From positions 1 to 64,000 of the forward strand of contig CALKRN010000014.1 of assembly GCA_937989665.1 (NCBI GenBank): a stretch of DNA of 64,000 nt. The letters run 5' to 3'. The DNA is from an uncultured Desulfomicrobiaceae bacterium (GTDB lineage: Bacteria; Desulfobacterota; Desulfovibrionia; Desulfovibrionales; Desulfomicrobiaceae). Both the position numbers and the translations under genes were made by a program. Below are positions 9,450 to 17,640 of the stretch, piece after piece (position 1 is the stretch's first letter; every line of letters starts with the position of its first letter). The notes beneath the pieces were generated by a model. That model ran no database searches. It was not told the origin of the DNA and saw nothing but the letters and a program-made list of their open reading frames with translations.

Positions 9450-9770
9450 GCGTTGTCTCAAGTATAGCCATCTGCAGACAGAAGGCAAGCCAAGTGGGGC
9501 AGCGATGTGTTTGAGCACAGATTCGTTCATCCCCCAGCGATGCAGCCAATGACCGGGGAAGAGGGCGGTTTTCCATTGGCAGTCAGGGTCGTTGTCAGGA
9601 GGGCGCCGGCTGTGCACCCTACGCGCCGTAGCTGCAACTAGTTCGGCAGCGGTAAGCAGCGCCTTGAGGTGGCCGTTTGCCGCTCACCTACTTGAGCATA
9701 CGGCCGAGGGTCGCATGGCACGCCCCTGGGTTTGCCAGAGACAGGGCTCTGGCGGCGGGGGCAAGCGGTG
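9450..9770. other. intergenic region upstream of tmRNA
   Basis: Apart from the ssrA promoter, no gene is seen. Close to the ketosynthase stop there is a 7-bp perfect stem-loop (9734-9740 with 9747-9753) without a T-run that could end the biotin operon on the minus strand. Confidence 0.4.
9461..9488 (-). promoter_or_regulatory. sigma-70-type promoter of ssrA
   Basis: On the minus strand TTGCCT (9483-9488) and TATACT (9461-9466) are separated by 16 bp. The mature tmRNA 5' end lies 12 bp past the -10 box, consistent with a short leader removed by RNase P. Confidence 0.65.
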
Positions 9771-10892
9771 CTAGGTGAGCCGTAGCAAGATAGCCGCTGC
9801 AATCCCGCCAAAGCCAAAGCTCTCGAGGAGGACCCAGCGAGGACGCCAGGGCCGAGGGGTGCGCAAAAGGGGCAGCGTGGTGCAGGGATGGCAAAGGCCC
9901 TGGATGCCAGGCACGAACCCCGCCTGCTGCGCGGCAAAGAAGACGGCCAGTTCCATGGCCCCGCAGGCCGCGGCCCCGTGACCGATCCAGGATTTGAGGG
10001 CCGTGACTGCCCCAGGGAAGGTGGACCCCACGATGGCCTCGAGCATGGCGGCTTCGGCGGCGTCGCCTGCGGGGGTGGCAGTGCCGTGGGCAAGGACGAG
10101 GAGTTCAGCTGGGTTCACCTCAGCCCCGGCCAAGGCCGCACGCACGGCAGCGGCCATGGCCTCAGGCGAAGGCGCTGTGAGGCGGCTGCCATCCACGGCC
10201 AAACCGGTGCCCACGACCTCGGCCAGGACCTCGGCCCCGCGGGCAGCGGCATGGGCCGGGTGTTCGAGGACAAAAACCGCTGCCCCTTCGGCCGGGAGAA
10301 AGCCGTCGCGGTTGATGTCAAAGGGCCGCATGGCCGTGGAGGTCAGGACCCCGGCCGCAGCGTAGGCGGCCACGGCCCGTTCGCCCACCCGGCTATCACC
10401 ACCACCTGCTAGGACGAGGGGGGCTCGGCCTTCGGCGATGCTCCGGCTCGCCATGATAAGGGCCTGGGTGGAGGCGGCACAGGCACCGAGTATGGTGCTG
10501 GCCTCGTGGCGTATCTCCAGGACAGCGGCAGTGACGGCTGTTGTCGTGGCCGGCATGGCCGAGAGGAGCCACAGGGCCTGGGGAGGTGGAGGTTCGAGGT
10601 GAGGGCCGAGGCCGAGGATCAGGTGGGCATGGGAGAGGGGCCGCTTGAGCCCAGCATGGGCTGTGGCCTGGATGGCGGCAGCCAAAGTCAGTTGTCCGGC
10701 CCGCGTGAGGTAGCGCAGGTTCTTGTCTCGACCGACAAGGCCTCGAAGGTTGGGCTCTGGGGCTGGGGCAATGGGGAAGCCCCACGGCGAGGGGAGTGTT
10801 GGAACATGCTGGGTCTTTAGGGCAGCGTGGATGTCCTGGAGGGTTGCCCCAAGGGGGGTCACCGCGCCGATGCCAGTGAGGACAGCCTTCAT
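9771..10892 (-). CDS. beta-ketoacyl-ACP synthase-like protein of the bioB operon
   Basis: A 373-residue thiolase-fold condensing enzyme, shorter than FabF (about 410). The full Cys-His-His triad is present: C138 in ILGACAAST, H269 in LAHGTATPAGD, and H305 in KSWIGHGAAACG with the conserved Lys at 300. The C-terminus keeps the GFGG element. It should condense an acyl primer with malonyl-ACP. It is the last gene of bioB-hotdog-SDR-ACP-KS, overlapping the ACP gene by 4 bp, so it probably builds the pimeloyl chain for biotin rather than housekeeping fatty acids. The substrate is inferred from context only. Confidence 0.8.
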   Translation of the reverse strand: MKAVLTGIGAVTPLGATLQDIHAALKTQHVPTLPSPWGFPIAPAPEPNLRGLVGRDKNLRYLTRAGQLTLAAAIQATAHAGLKRPLSHAHLILGLGPHLEPPPPQALWLLSAMPATTTAVTAAVLEIRHEASTILGACAASTQALIMASRSIAEGRAPLVLAGGGDSRVGERAVAAYAAAGVLTSTAMRPFDINRDGFLPAEGAAVFVLEHPAHAAARGAEVLAEVVGTGLAVDGSRLTAPSPEAMAAAVRAALAGAEVNPAELLVLAHGTATPAGDAAEAAMLEAIVGSTFPGAVTALKSWIGHGAAACGAMELAVFFAAQQAGFVPGIQGLCHPCTTLPLLRTPRPWRPRWVLLESFGFGGIAAAILLRLT

Positions 10893-11251
10893 GAGGGGCG
10901 GTGGAAGGTAGCGTAGGCGACAAGGTCCGCCACTTGGAGGACCGGCCCGTTTGCGAGGTCCTCAAGGATGGCGTGGATGCGGGCGGAGGTGAGGTGGGGG
11001 TAGCGGCTTGCCAGGGCCGTTGCTGCCGGGGTGTTGGTTTCTTCGGCCAGGCGAAGGACAAGGCGCAGGTCCCGTAAAAAGAGGGCATCGTCTTGCACTG
11101 GGATGCCAAGGCGGTGCTCCATGGCGACCCCGATTTCCAGGAGGTCAATGGATTCGGCGCCGAGGTCGCGCACGAGGTAGGTCGCCTGGGTGATGGCCGT
11201 GGGGTCCATATCCATAATGTCGGCAATGATGGCGATGATGGCGTCGGTCAT
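10889..11251 (-). CDS. dedicated acyl carrier protein
   Basis: A 120-residue ACP, longer than AcpP (about 78) because of a C-terminal extension of roughly 45 residues. The phosphopantetheine site is Ser34 in LGAESIDLLEI; the usual DSL is ESI here. The start at 11251 (MTDAIIAIIADIM) gives the normal ACP N-terminus; a longer frame to 11305 has no family support. It overlaps the SDR gene start-to-stop by 4 bp and the ketosynthase gene by 4 bp. In this operon it most likely carries the growing pimeloyl chain. Confidence 0.82.
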   Translation of the reverse strand: MTDAIIAIIADIMDMDPTAITQATYLVRDLGAESIDLLEIGVAMEHRLGIPVQDDALFLRDLRLVLRLAEETNTPAATALASRYPHLTSARIHAILEDLANGPVLQVADLVAYATFHRPS

Positions 11252-11961
11252 AGGGGATATTTGCGGGCAAGCAGGCCAGCGTCCATGGTGATGGTAGTGG
11301 AACAAAAGGAAAGTCCTTGGTCCGAGAGGAGATAAAGGATGCAGGCAGCGGCGTCTTGGGGGTTGACCCCCGGCAATTGGGGGCGTTTTTCTAAAAAGGG
11401 AGCCCCTCGGCCAGCATCCGTAATACCCAAGCGCAAGCTGACGGTGCTTACTCCCCGGCCCGCCAGCTCGATACCTAAGGCCTGGTACATTCCTTCAGCT
11501 GCCCGTTTGAGGGCACAATAGAGGCCTTGCCCAGGAGCGGGTGTGGCGGCAGCGGTGGAAGAGACATAGAGCATGCGCCCAAAACGGCGGGCGAGCATGG
11601 CCCGGCCTAGGGCCTGGAGCAGGCGCAGCCGGTGCACACCCATGGCGAGAAAAAGGCCCTCGGCAACGGTGGGGTCCTGGGCCAGCAGGAGGTCTTCGCC
11701 GCGCGGATGGGCCAAGTCCACGAGATAGTCGGCAGGAGGAAGATGCTCCAGGAAGGCGGCGAGGCTGGAGGCATTGCCCAAGCGGAGGACAACGATGCGT
11801 TCGGGAGGAAGAAACTCTTCCAGATGACTTTGGTGGCTTGGTGTCGTGGTGGTGGCTCGTACCACGAGTCCCTGGGCGGTGAGCATGGGGATGAGGGTGG
11901 TGCCCAGCGTACAACTGCCGCCGAGGAGGAGGACATTTTTGCCTTGAAAGGTTAGGGACAT
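11248..11961 (-). CDS. short-chain dehydrogenase/reductase, 3-oxoacyl-ACP reductase-like
   Basis: A 237-residue SDR. The cofactor-binding glycine motif is GGSCTLG (14-20) instead of the usual TGxxxGIG. The catalytic residues are all present: Ser in VSS near 134, Tyr148 and Lys152 in LYCALK. The start at 11961 is chosen because it gives the normal SDR N-terminus; it lies 10 bp inside the upstream hotdog gene. The likely reaction is NADPH-dependent reduction of a 3-oxoacyl-ACP in the bioB operon. A substrate other than an ACP thioester cannot be excluded. Confidence 0.75.
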   Translation of the reverse strand: MSLTFQGKNVLLLGGSCTLGTTLIPMLTAQGLVVRATTTTPSHQSHLEEFLPPERIVVLRLGNASSLAAFLEHLPPADYLVDLAHPRGEDLLLAQDPTVAEGLFLAMGVHRLRLLQALGRAMLARRFGRMLYVSSTAAATPAPGQGLYCALKRAAEGMYQALGIELAGRGVSTVSLRLGITDAGRGAPFLEKRPQLPGVNPQDAAACILYLLSDQGLSFCSTTITMDAGLLARKYPL

Positions 11962-12272
11962 TCCCAAATCTCCGCGCGTACAAGATGCTGGCCTTGATTG
12001 TCTTCGATGCTCCCGTGCCAATGCGTTCCTTCTTTGATCACGGAGACACGGTAACTTCCTGGACAAAGCGGGGTATGGCAACGAAATCGTCGGACAGTAA
12101 GTTCTGGGGTGGAGGTAAGACGTTCAGTTAAATGCAGGATGGCGGCGAGGGCCAAGGATCCAGGCAAGATGGGCATATGGGGAAAATGTTCCCGCACCCA
12201 GGGGTCATGGGCGGCAAAGGAGAGGCAGGCTTCGGCCCGCTCTGGGGATTGGTGCATGATGGTCAAATCCAT
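11952..12272 (-). CDS. FabZ-like hotdog-fold protein
   Basis: A 106-residue single hotdog domain. The FabZ signature is recognisable as EHFPHMPILPGSL with the catalytic His. The acidic partner normally found a few residues later in the central helix (PGxxxxE) is absent: the helix reads LALAAILHL. The later PGD is PGS. It may therefore be a dehydratase with altered chemistry or a non-catalytic partner. It overlaps bioB by 10 bp and the SDR gene by 10 bp, so the three are translationally linked. Confidence 0.68.
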   Translation of the reverse strand: MDLTIMHQSPERAEACLSFAAHDPWVREHFPHMPILPGSLALAAILHLTERLTSTPELTVRRFRCHTPLCPGSYRVSVIKEGTHWHGSIEDNQGQHLVRAEIWECP

Positions 12273-13240
12273 GCCCCGGCCTCCAGCATGGCGATATCAG
12301 TGGCGAGGTCCCGGCCTGGGGTGGTGAGGTAATGGCCGATCATGCAGCCGTCCGCGCCAGCAAGAACGATCCACGATTGGTAGTCACGCAGGACGTGCCC
12401 CCGGCCTCCGGCGATGGTGATCCCGGCGTGGGGGAGAATAAAGCGAAAGAGGGCGATGGACTTGAGGGCGTCGTGCGGCGAGAGGAGGGGCTGGTCTTCG
12501 AGAGGCGTGCCGGGGATAGGGGTGAGCAAATTGAGGGGCACGCGCTCCACGCCAAGTTCCCGCAGGGTGAAGGCGAGTTCAATGCGTTGGGCCCAGCTCT
12601 CCCCCAACCCAAGGATGCCACCGCAGCAGACCTCCAGACCATGGGCTTTGGCCCGACGCACGGTGGCCAGATCCTCGGCATAGGGGTGGGTGGTGCAGAT
12701 GCGCGCAAAATAGGAGGCCGCGGTCTCGAGGTTGTGGTGGTAGCGGGTGAGTCCTGCGGCGCGCAGGAGGGCGGCATCGGTGTCGGAAAGGAGCCCGAGG
12801 GAGGCGGCGATCTCCAGCGGCGTGCGCCGCCGCAGTTCGGCAACCGCTTCGCATACGGTGGCCAATTCCACTGCGTTGAGGCGCAACCCACTGGTGACAA
12901 TGGAAAAGCAATCTGCCCCGGCTTGGGCCGCGGCTTCGCCGCGAGCCACAATGGCCTCTGCCGACACGAGGGGTGAGACCGGCGCTGCGGTGGCGTAATG
13001 GCGGCTCTGGGCGCAGAAGGCACAGTCCTCGGAGCAGCGGCCACTTTTGGCATTGAGGATCGTGCAGCGGTGCACCATGGGGCCACGCAGGGCTCGGCGG
13101 ATGGTACGGGCCGCCACCAGGAGTCCTGGCGTCTCCTCTTCGGGCAGGTGCGCCAGGGCCAACGCTGCCTCGAGGGAGATCTCCTCGCCTTGCAGGACGG
13201 CGTCGAGCGCCTCCTCGATGATGGGATGGATGGCAGGCAT
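12263..13240 (-). CDS. bioB: biotin synthase
   Basis: A 325-residue radical SAM enzyme that inserts sulfur into dethiobiotin. The 4Fe-4S triad is C69-x3-C73-x2-C76 in CSEDCAFC. AQSRHY follows, and the later CCGGILGLGE and AGGRG blocks are typical of BioB. bioB heads a five-gene operon with hotdog, SDR, ACP and ketosynthase genes. I found no BirA-type palindrome in the 32 bp before it, so transcription may come from the CBS-gene promoter or from a hidden one. Other bio genes are not in the window. Confidence 0.95.
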   Translation of the reverse strand: MPAIHPIIEEALDAVLQGEEISLEAALALAHLPEEETPGLLVAARTIRRALRGPMVHRCTILNAKSGRCSEDCAFCAQSRHYATAAPVSPLVSAEAIVARGEAAAQAGADCFSIVTSGLRLNAVELATVCEAVAELRRRTPLEIAASLGLLSDTDAALLRAAGLTRYHHNLETAASYFARICTTHPYAEDLATVRRAKAHGLEVCCGGILGLGESWAQRIELAFTLRELGVERVPLNLLTPIPGTPLEDQPLLSPHDALKSIALFRFILPHAGITIAGGRGHVLRDYQSWIVLAGADGCMIGHYLTTPGRDLATDIAMLEAGAWI

Positions 13241-13272
13241 GTAGGATTGGGCTCCGAAGGCCGGCGGTGCGG

Positions 13273-13713
13273 TCAGATGGCCCCTTCGTCGAGGTCCGTG
13301 GCCTCAAGAAGCTGGATGGTGAGGCGCAGGAAATCGGCCTCGGTGAGGATGCCACACAGTTTGCCCTGGCGCAGTACGGGCAGGCAACCGAACTTGCCAC
13401 GCAACAGCACGCTGGCCGCTTCTTTGAGCGAGGTTTCTTCGGAAGTTGTTGTCACTTCGCGTTGCATGATCTCGCGCACTGGGATGGTGGCTTCGATCTC
13501 GTCGCGGGTCGCGGCGTCGATGTCCGCGAGCTTGGAAATAGTCGCCGCGAGGATGTCCCGGTGGGTCACCAAGCCGACAAAGCGGCCGCTGTTGTCCACG
13601 ATGGGAATATGGCGGATGCGCGCCAGGTTCATGAGGTCCCGCGCCGCACTGAGGGTGTCGGTTTCTTTGAGGGTAAACACCTCTTCGGTCATGATGTCTT
13701 TGACTTGGAACAT
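13273..13713 (-). CDS. CBS-domain-pair protein
   Basis: A 146-residue protein made of two CBS motifs. The first is VKDIMTEEVFTL with RHIPIVDNSGRFVGLVTHRDIL, and the second is VREIMQREVTT with GCLPVLRQGKLCGILTEADFL. Such pairs bind adenine nucleotides and act as energy-state sensors. The start at 13713 has a strong AGGAGG 5 bp upstream; the longer frame to 13842 lies in the intergenic region. It is 32 bp upstream of bioB on the same strand and may be co-transcribed. No effector domain is attached. Confidence 0.85.
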   Translation of the reverse strand: MFQVKDIMTEEVFTLKETDTLSAARDLMNLARIRHIPIVDNSGRFVGLVTHRDILAATISKLADIDAATRDEIEATIPVREIMQREVTTTSEETSLKEAASVLLRGKFGCLPVLRQGKLCGILTEADFLRLTIQLLEATDLDEGAI

Positions 13714-13828
13714 AAAGCCTCCTTGGCTGGGCAAGTCGCTGGGACAGTTCTGGGAAAAGTAGGCTAGCCATGAAAGCCGGTCAAGGCGCAGGGGCCTGAC
13801 GGCAATGCGAGCCCAGAGCGGTGTTGCG

Positions 13829-13858
13829 TTGACAGGCAGCAAGCAGCTCTACTATCGA
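13829..13858 (+). promoter_or_regulatory. probable sigma-70 promoter of the liv-paaK operon
   Basis: A perfect TTGACA (13829-13834) is followed after 18 bp by TATCGA (13853-13858), about 30 bp before the livK start. The -10 lies in a TATCGATTATCGA segment that is partly palindromic. Confidence 0.45.
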
Positions 13859-13889
13859 TTATCGAATACTTAAGCCCAGGGGGTGGTGT

Positions 13890-15029
13890 ATGCTGGGATG
13901 GCGTTGGCTGGTTGTGATCGTCATGGGATGGGTGGGAACTGGTCTTGCGTGGGCGGCCGAGCCCATTGTTTTTGGAGCTGTCGTCTCCGCCACAGGGCCA
14001 GCGGCCTTTTTGGGCGAGCCCCAGAAAAACACTTTTCTTCTTTTGGAGGAGGAGATCAATGCCGCCGGCGGGCTCGATGGCCGGCCAATAACGATTGTCG
14101 TTTATGATGACGAGTCTGACGTCAACAAATGCGTTTTGGCGGTTCGTCGGCTTCTTGATCAGGACAAGGTCGTAGCGATTTTCGGTCCAAGCCTTTCTGG
14201 CAATACCCTGGCGGTCACTAAGGTTGCGGCAGCGGCCAGAGTCCCGCTTATTTCCATGGCAGCGGCAGAAAAGATCGTGCGGCCTGTGGATCCGTGGGTC
14301 TTCAATACCCCCCAGCTTGATCGCCATGCAGGAATCACAATCCTCCAGCATGCCAAGGCTGCTGGGCATAAGCGTTTGGCGCTCCTCACCGTATCGGATG
14401 GCTATGGGCAAGCGGGCCGTCAGGTGCTCCAGGAATTGATTTCGGCCCAAGGTTTCTCTCTTGTGGCGGATGAGGTGTACGGTCCCAAAGATACGGATAT
14501 GACCGCCCAGCTCACCAAGATTGTCGGGGCTGGTGCCGATGCCCTCATCTGCTGGGGCACCAATCCAGGCCCGGCAGTAGTGGCCCGCAACCGGATGCAG
14601 TTGGGGCTTAGCATTCCGCTTTACATGAGCCATGGCGTGGCTTCGCCCAAATTTATCGAGTTGGCGGGGCCAGCTGCCGAAGGCATTCTGCTGCCTGCTG
14701 GACGATTGGTGGCCGTGGATCAAGTCCCTGATGGTCATCCCCAAAAAGCGGTGCTCCAGGCTTATGTTGCGGCTTATACCAAGCGTTTTGGGATGCCGCC
14801 TTCTTCATTTGGGGGCTATGCCCATGACGCCGTGCGCCTTGTGGCTGCCGCTGTCAGGAAGGCTGGGGTTGCCGAGCCTGCTGCCATTCGGGATGCCCTG
14901 GAAAATCTTCAGAATGTTGCTGGGGTAAGCGGCATTTATTCCTATTCCGCTGACAACCATAATGGCCTGGATGCCAGTGCCTTTCTTATGGTGAGCATTC
15001 AGGGCAGTACGTGGAAGGTCCTGCCGTAG
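13890..15029 (+). CDS. livK: ABC transporter substrate-binding protein, branched-chain amino acid type
   Basis: A 379-residue periplasmic binding protein with a signal peptide ending near GLAWAAE. The mature part opens with IVFGAVVSATGPAAFLGEPQ, the usual start of LivJ/LivK-type proteins, and continues with NAAGGLDGRPI and VVAIFGPS. GGGGGTGG lies just before the ATG. It feeds the LivHMGF transporter encoded downstream. Because phenylacetate-CoA ligase ends the operon, the ligand could be a branched-chain or aromatic amino acid, or an aryl acid; the sequence does not decide. Confidence 0.88.
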   Translation: MLGWRWLVVIVMGWVGTGLAWAAEPIVFGAVVSATGPAAFLGEPQKNTFLLLEEEINAAGGLDGRPITIVVYDDESDVNKCVLAVRRLLDQDKVVAIFGPSLSGNTLAVTKVAAAARVPLISMAAAEKIVRPVDPWVFNTPQLDRHAGITILQHAKAAGHKRLALLTVSDGYGQAGRQVLQELISAQGFSLVADEVYGPKDTDMTAQLTKIVGAGADALICWGTNPGPAVVARNRMQLGLSIPLYMSHGVASPKFIELAGPAAEGILLPAGRLVAVDQVPDGHPQKAVLQAYVAAYTKRFGMPPSSFGGYAHDAVRLVAAAVRKAGVAEPAAIRDALENLQNVAGVSGIYSYSADNHNGLDASAFLMVSIQGSTWKVLP

Positions 15030-15033
15030 CGTC

Positions 15034-15906
15034 ATGGCGCCGTTGATCCAATATCTCATGGGTGGTCTTACCCTAGGAAGTACCTATGGGCTGACCGCTC
15101 TTGGTTTTACCTTGATTTGGAGTGCTACGGGTATCGTCAATTTTGCCCAGGGCGAGTTTGTCATGCTTGGCGGCATGCTGGCGGTGGCAGGGGTGGCGGT
15201 AGGCCTTTCCCAATTGTGGGCTATCCTCTTGGCGGTGGCCGGTACGACCGTGGTGGGGGCGATGGTGGAGCGGACGATGATCCGTCCGCTTGGTCGTCGC
15301 CCAGTCCTCGACGTCGTGATCGTTACCCTCGGTGTGGCCATGGTGGTGCGGGGACTGGTAATGCTCTTTTTGGGCAAAGAGACCCATGTCCTTGAACCCT
15401 TTTCAGGGCACGTCCCGCTACGGGTTTTTGGTGCCGCAATCATGGCGCAGGGAGTGTGGGTCCTGGCCACGGCAGCCGCTGTAGTGGGAGGGCTAAAGGT
15501 CTTTTTTTCTGCGACGCTTGAGGGCAAGGCCATGCAGGCCTGTGCCCATGACCCTGTTGCTGCTTCTTTGGTGGGAATCAGCGTGCCGCGCATGACCCTT
15601 CTCTCTTTTGCCTTGTCTGCATTGCTGGGAGCCGTGGGAGGGGTGCTCATTACTCCGATCACCATGACCTCGTATGACGTGGGCATCCTCCTGGGGCTCA
15701 AAGGTTTTGCCGCCTGTGTTCTTGGCGGCCTGGGGAGTCCTCTGGGCGCCATGGCTGGAGGCATCCTCCTTGGTGTCGTGGAATCCCTGACTGCGGGCTA
15801 TCTCTCGTCGGCCTACAAAGACGCGGTTGCCTTGGTTGTCCTCCTGGCAGTCCTTTTCTTCCGCCCCACAGGCCTCTTTGGGCCCCGGGATGTGACGCGG
15901 GTATGA
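15034..15906 (+). CDS. livH: branched-chain amino acid-type ABC permease LivH
   Basis: A 290-residue inner-membrane permease with about eight TM segments. The N-terminus MGGLTLGSTYGLTALGFTLIWSATGIVNFAQGEF is the LivH pattern; the EAA-like GLKGFAACVLGGLGSPLGA loop near the C-terminus contacts the ATPases. It lies 4 bp after livK and overlaps livM by ATGA. It forms the membrane pore with LivM. Confidence 0.93.
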   Translation: MAPLIQYLMGGLTLGSTYGLTALGFTLIWSATGIVNFAQGEFVMLGGMLAVAGVAVGLSQLWAILLAVAGTTVVGAMVERTMIRPLGRRPVLDVVIVTLGVAMVVRGLVMLFLGKETHVLEPFSGHVPLRVFGAAIMAQGVWVLATAAAVVGGLKVFFSATLEGKAMQACAHDPVAASLVGISVPRMTLLSFALSALLGAVGGVLITPITMTSYDVGILLGLKGFAACVLGGLGSPLGAMAGGILLGVVESLTAGYLSSAYKDAVALVVLLAVLFFRPTGLFGPRDVTRV

Positions 15907-16877
15907 GACGCCCTTTTTGGCTTCAGGTCGCGGTTCCTATCGCGGTCATGGGTCTCCTTCCCTTGGTATTTCCAGGCAGTTATTCCCTGACAGTGCTTAT
16001 TTTGAGTGTGCTCCACGCCATGCATGCGGTGGGACTGTGTTTGCTGGTCGGGCATGCTGGCCAAATCTCCCTGGGTCATGGCGGGTTCTATGGGCTGGCC
16101 GCTTATACCTCGGCAATCCTCAGCGTACGGTACGCCCTGCCGGTGGAGGTTGCCATGGCTGGGGGGGTCGGTCTCACCGTGGTCGTCGCCGCCCTCCTTG
16201 GGCTGCCGACGTTGCGCCTCAGAGGGCACGCCTTGGCCATGGCCACCTTGGGGTTGGGTATCATCCTGAACATCTTGTTTACCGAGGCCGTGGAGCTGAC
16301 GGGGGGGCCTTCTGGGTTCGTCGGTATCCCCCGACTGTCGTTTGCCGGTGTTGTTGTGGATCGCGATGGCGCGGTGTATGGGCTGTTGGTGGCTGTCCTT
16401 GGTGCGATGATGGCCCTTGCCACCAATATCCTGAACAGCCGGGTGGGTCGGGCATTGCGGACCCTCCATGGCTCTGAAGCGGCAGCTGAGGCCATGGGCG
16501 TGGACGTGGCCCAAGCCAAGCGCGTTGTCTTTGTGCTCTCCGCTGGCTTTTCAGCGCTCGCCGGGGTGTTGTATGCCCATTATCTGACATTCATTGCGCC
16601 CTCTTCCTTTGGGTTTCTTTTTTCCGTGGAACTCATTGTCATGGTTGTCTTAGGAGGGATGACGAGTATCCCCGGGGCAGTGGCCGGGGCCTTTCTAGTA
16701 ACCTGGCTGCCTGAGGTCCTGCGCGCTTTCGAGAACGTAGAGAGCCTCCTTTTTGGCATCATTCTTCTGGGGTGCATTCGGTTTTTTCCCCAGGGGCTGG
16801 CTGGGGCTGGTGCAAGCGTAGGGCGGTGGATAGGGGCATTGCTCCGTTGTCCTCGAGGGGAGCAGGATCGTGGCTGA
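15903..16877 (+). CDS. livM: branched-chain amino acid-type ABC permease LivM
   Basis: A 324-residue second permease. The family block LLVGHAGQISLGHGGFYGLAAY is present near residue 45, and the ATPase-contact loop is MVVLGGMTSIPGAVAGA. About nine to ten hydrophobic segments are visible. The start overlaps livH by 4 bp and the end overlaps the GTG start of livG by 8 bp, so all components are translationally linked. Confidence 0.93.
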   Translation: MRRPFWLQVAVPIAVMGLLPLVFPGSYSLTVLILSVLHAMHAVGLCLLVGHAGQISLGHGGFYGLAAYTSAILSVRYALPVEVAMAGGVGLTVVVAALLGLPTLRLRGHALAMATLGLGIILNILFTEAVELTGGPSGFVGIPRLSFAGVVVDRDGAVYGLLVAVLGAMMALATNILNSRVGRALRTLHGSEAAAEAMGVDVAQAKRVVFVLSAGFSALAGVLYAHYLTFIAPSSFGFLFSVELIVMVVLGGMTSIPGAVAGAFLVTWLPEVLRAFENVESLLFGIILLGCIRFFPQGLAGAGASVGRWIGALLRCPRGEQDRG

Positions 16878-17640
16878 GGTGCTGCTGGCGGTTCGCGGAG
16901 TCGAGGTCCGTTTTGGTGGCCTGTTGGCCCTCAACGCTGTGGACCTGGTGGTGGAGGCAGGCAGTATCCATGCCCTCATTGGACCCAATGGTGCCGGCAA
17001 GACCACTTTGTTGGGGGTCATTTCTGGGGCCGTGTGGGTGCAGCAAGGCCAGTTGGAATTGCAGGGTGTGGACATCACGCGTCTTCCCGCCCATCGCCGG
17101 GCTGCGTTGGGGGTGCGACGGACCTTCCAACATGTGGAAATCGTTGCCGGCATGACGGTCTTTGATACAGTAGCAGTGGGAGCCCATGGCTCCCATGACC
17201 TCCCCCTGTGGCAAAGCCTCCTCGCCACTCCGCGCTCTCGTCGGGTCGAGGAGGCCATCGCCAAGGCCGCTGCCGAGGCCTTGGAGTTTGTGGGACTCGC
17301 TTCGGTTGCCGACCGTGAGGCGTGCACCTTGGCCTTGGGGCAGCAGCGGCTCGTGGAGCTCGCCCGGGCCTTGGCAGGCAGGCCGCGACTTGTGCTCCTC
17401 GATGAACCTGCGGCTGGGCTCAATATGGCAGAAACAGCAGCCCTTGGTGAACTCATCCTTCGGGCGCGGCAGGCCTATGGGCTTACGGTCGTGCTCGTCG
17501 AGCATGATATGGACCTTGTCATGGAGGTGAGCGACCAGGTGACCGTGCTCTGCTTTGGCGAGGTCATCGCTTCTGCTAGCCCGGCCGAGGTGCAGCGCGA
17601 TCCTCGGGTGGTAGCGGCGTATTTGGGGGGCAGCACATGA
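16870..17640 (+). CDS. livG: branched-chain amino acid-type ABC ATPase LivG
   Basis: A 256-residue ATPase. Walker A is GPNGAGKTT, the Q-loop region RRTFQHVEIVAGMTV is of LivG type, the signature is LALGQQRLVELARAL and Walker B is LVLLDEPAAGLN. In the signature the usual LSxGxQ is LALGQQ. The start is GTG at 16870, inside the livM end. It partners LivF on the cytoplasmic face. Confidence 0.93.
   Translation: MAEVLLAVRGVEVRFGGLLALNAVDLVVEAGSIHALIGPNGAGKTTLLGVISGAVWVQQGQLELQGVDITRLPAHRRAALGVRRTFQHVEIVAGMTVFDTVAVGAHGSHDLPLWQSLLATPRSRRVEEAIAKAAAEALEFVGLASVADREACTLALGQQRLVELARALAGRPRLVLLDEPAAGLNMAETAALGELILRARQAYGLTVVLVEHDMDLVMEVSDQVTVLCFGEVIASASPAEVQRDPRVVAAYLGGST

Noticed and set aside
13241-13272. 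BirA-type operator in front of bioB
   Set aside because: The 32-bp gap shows no TTGTAAAC-type palindrome; none was seen before the CBS gene either.
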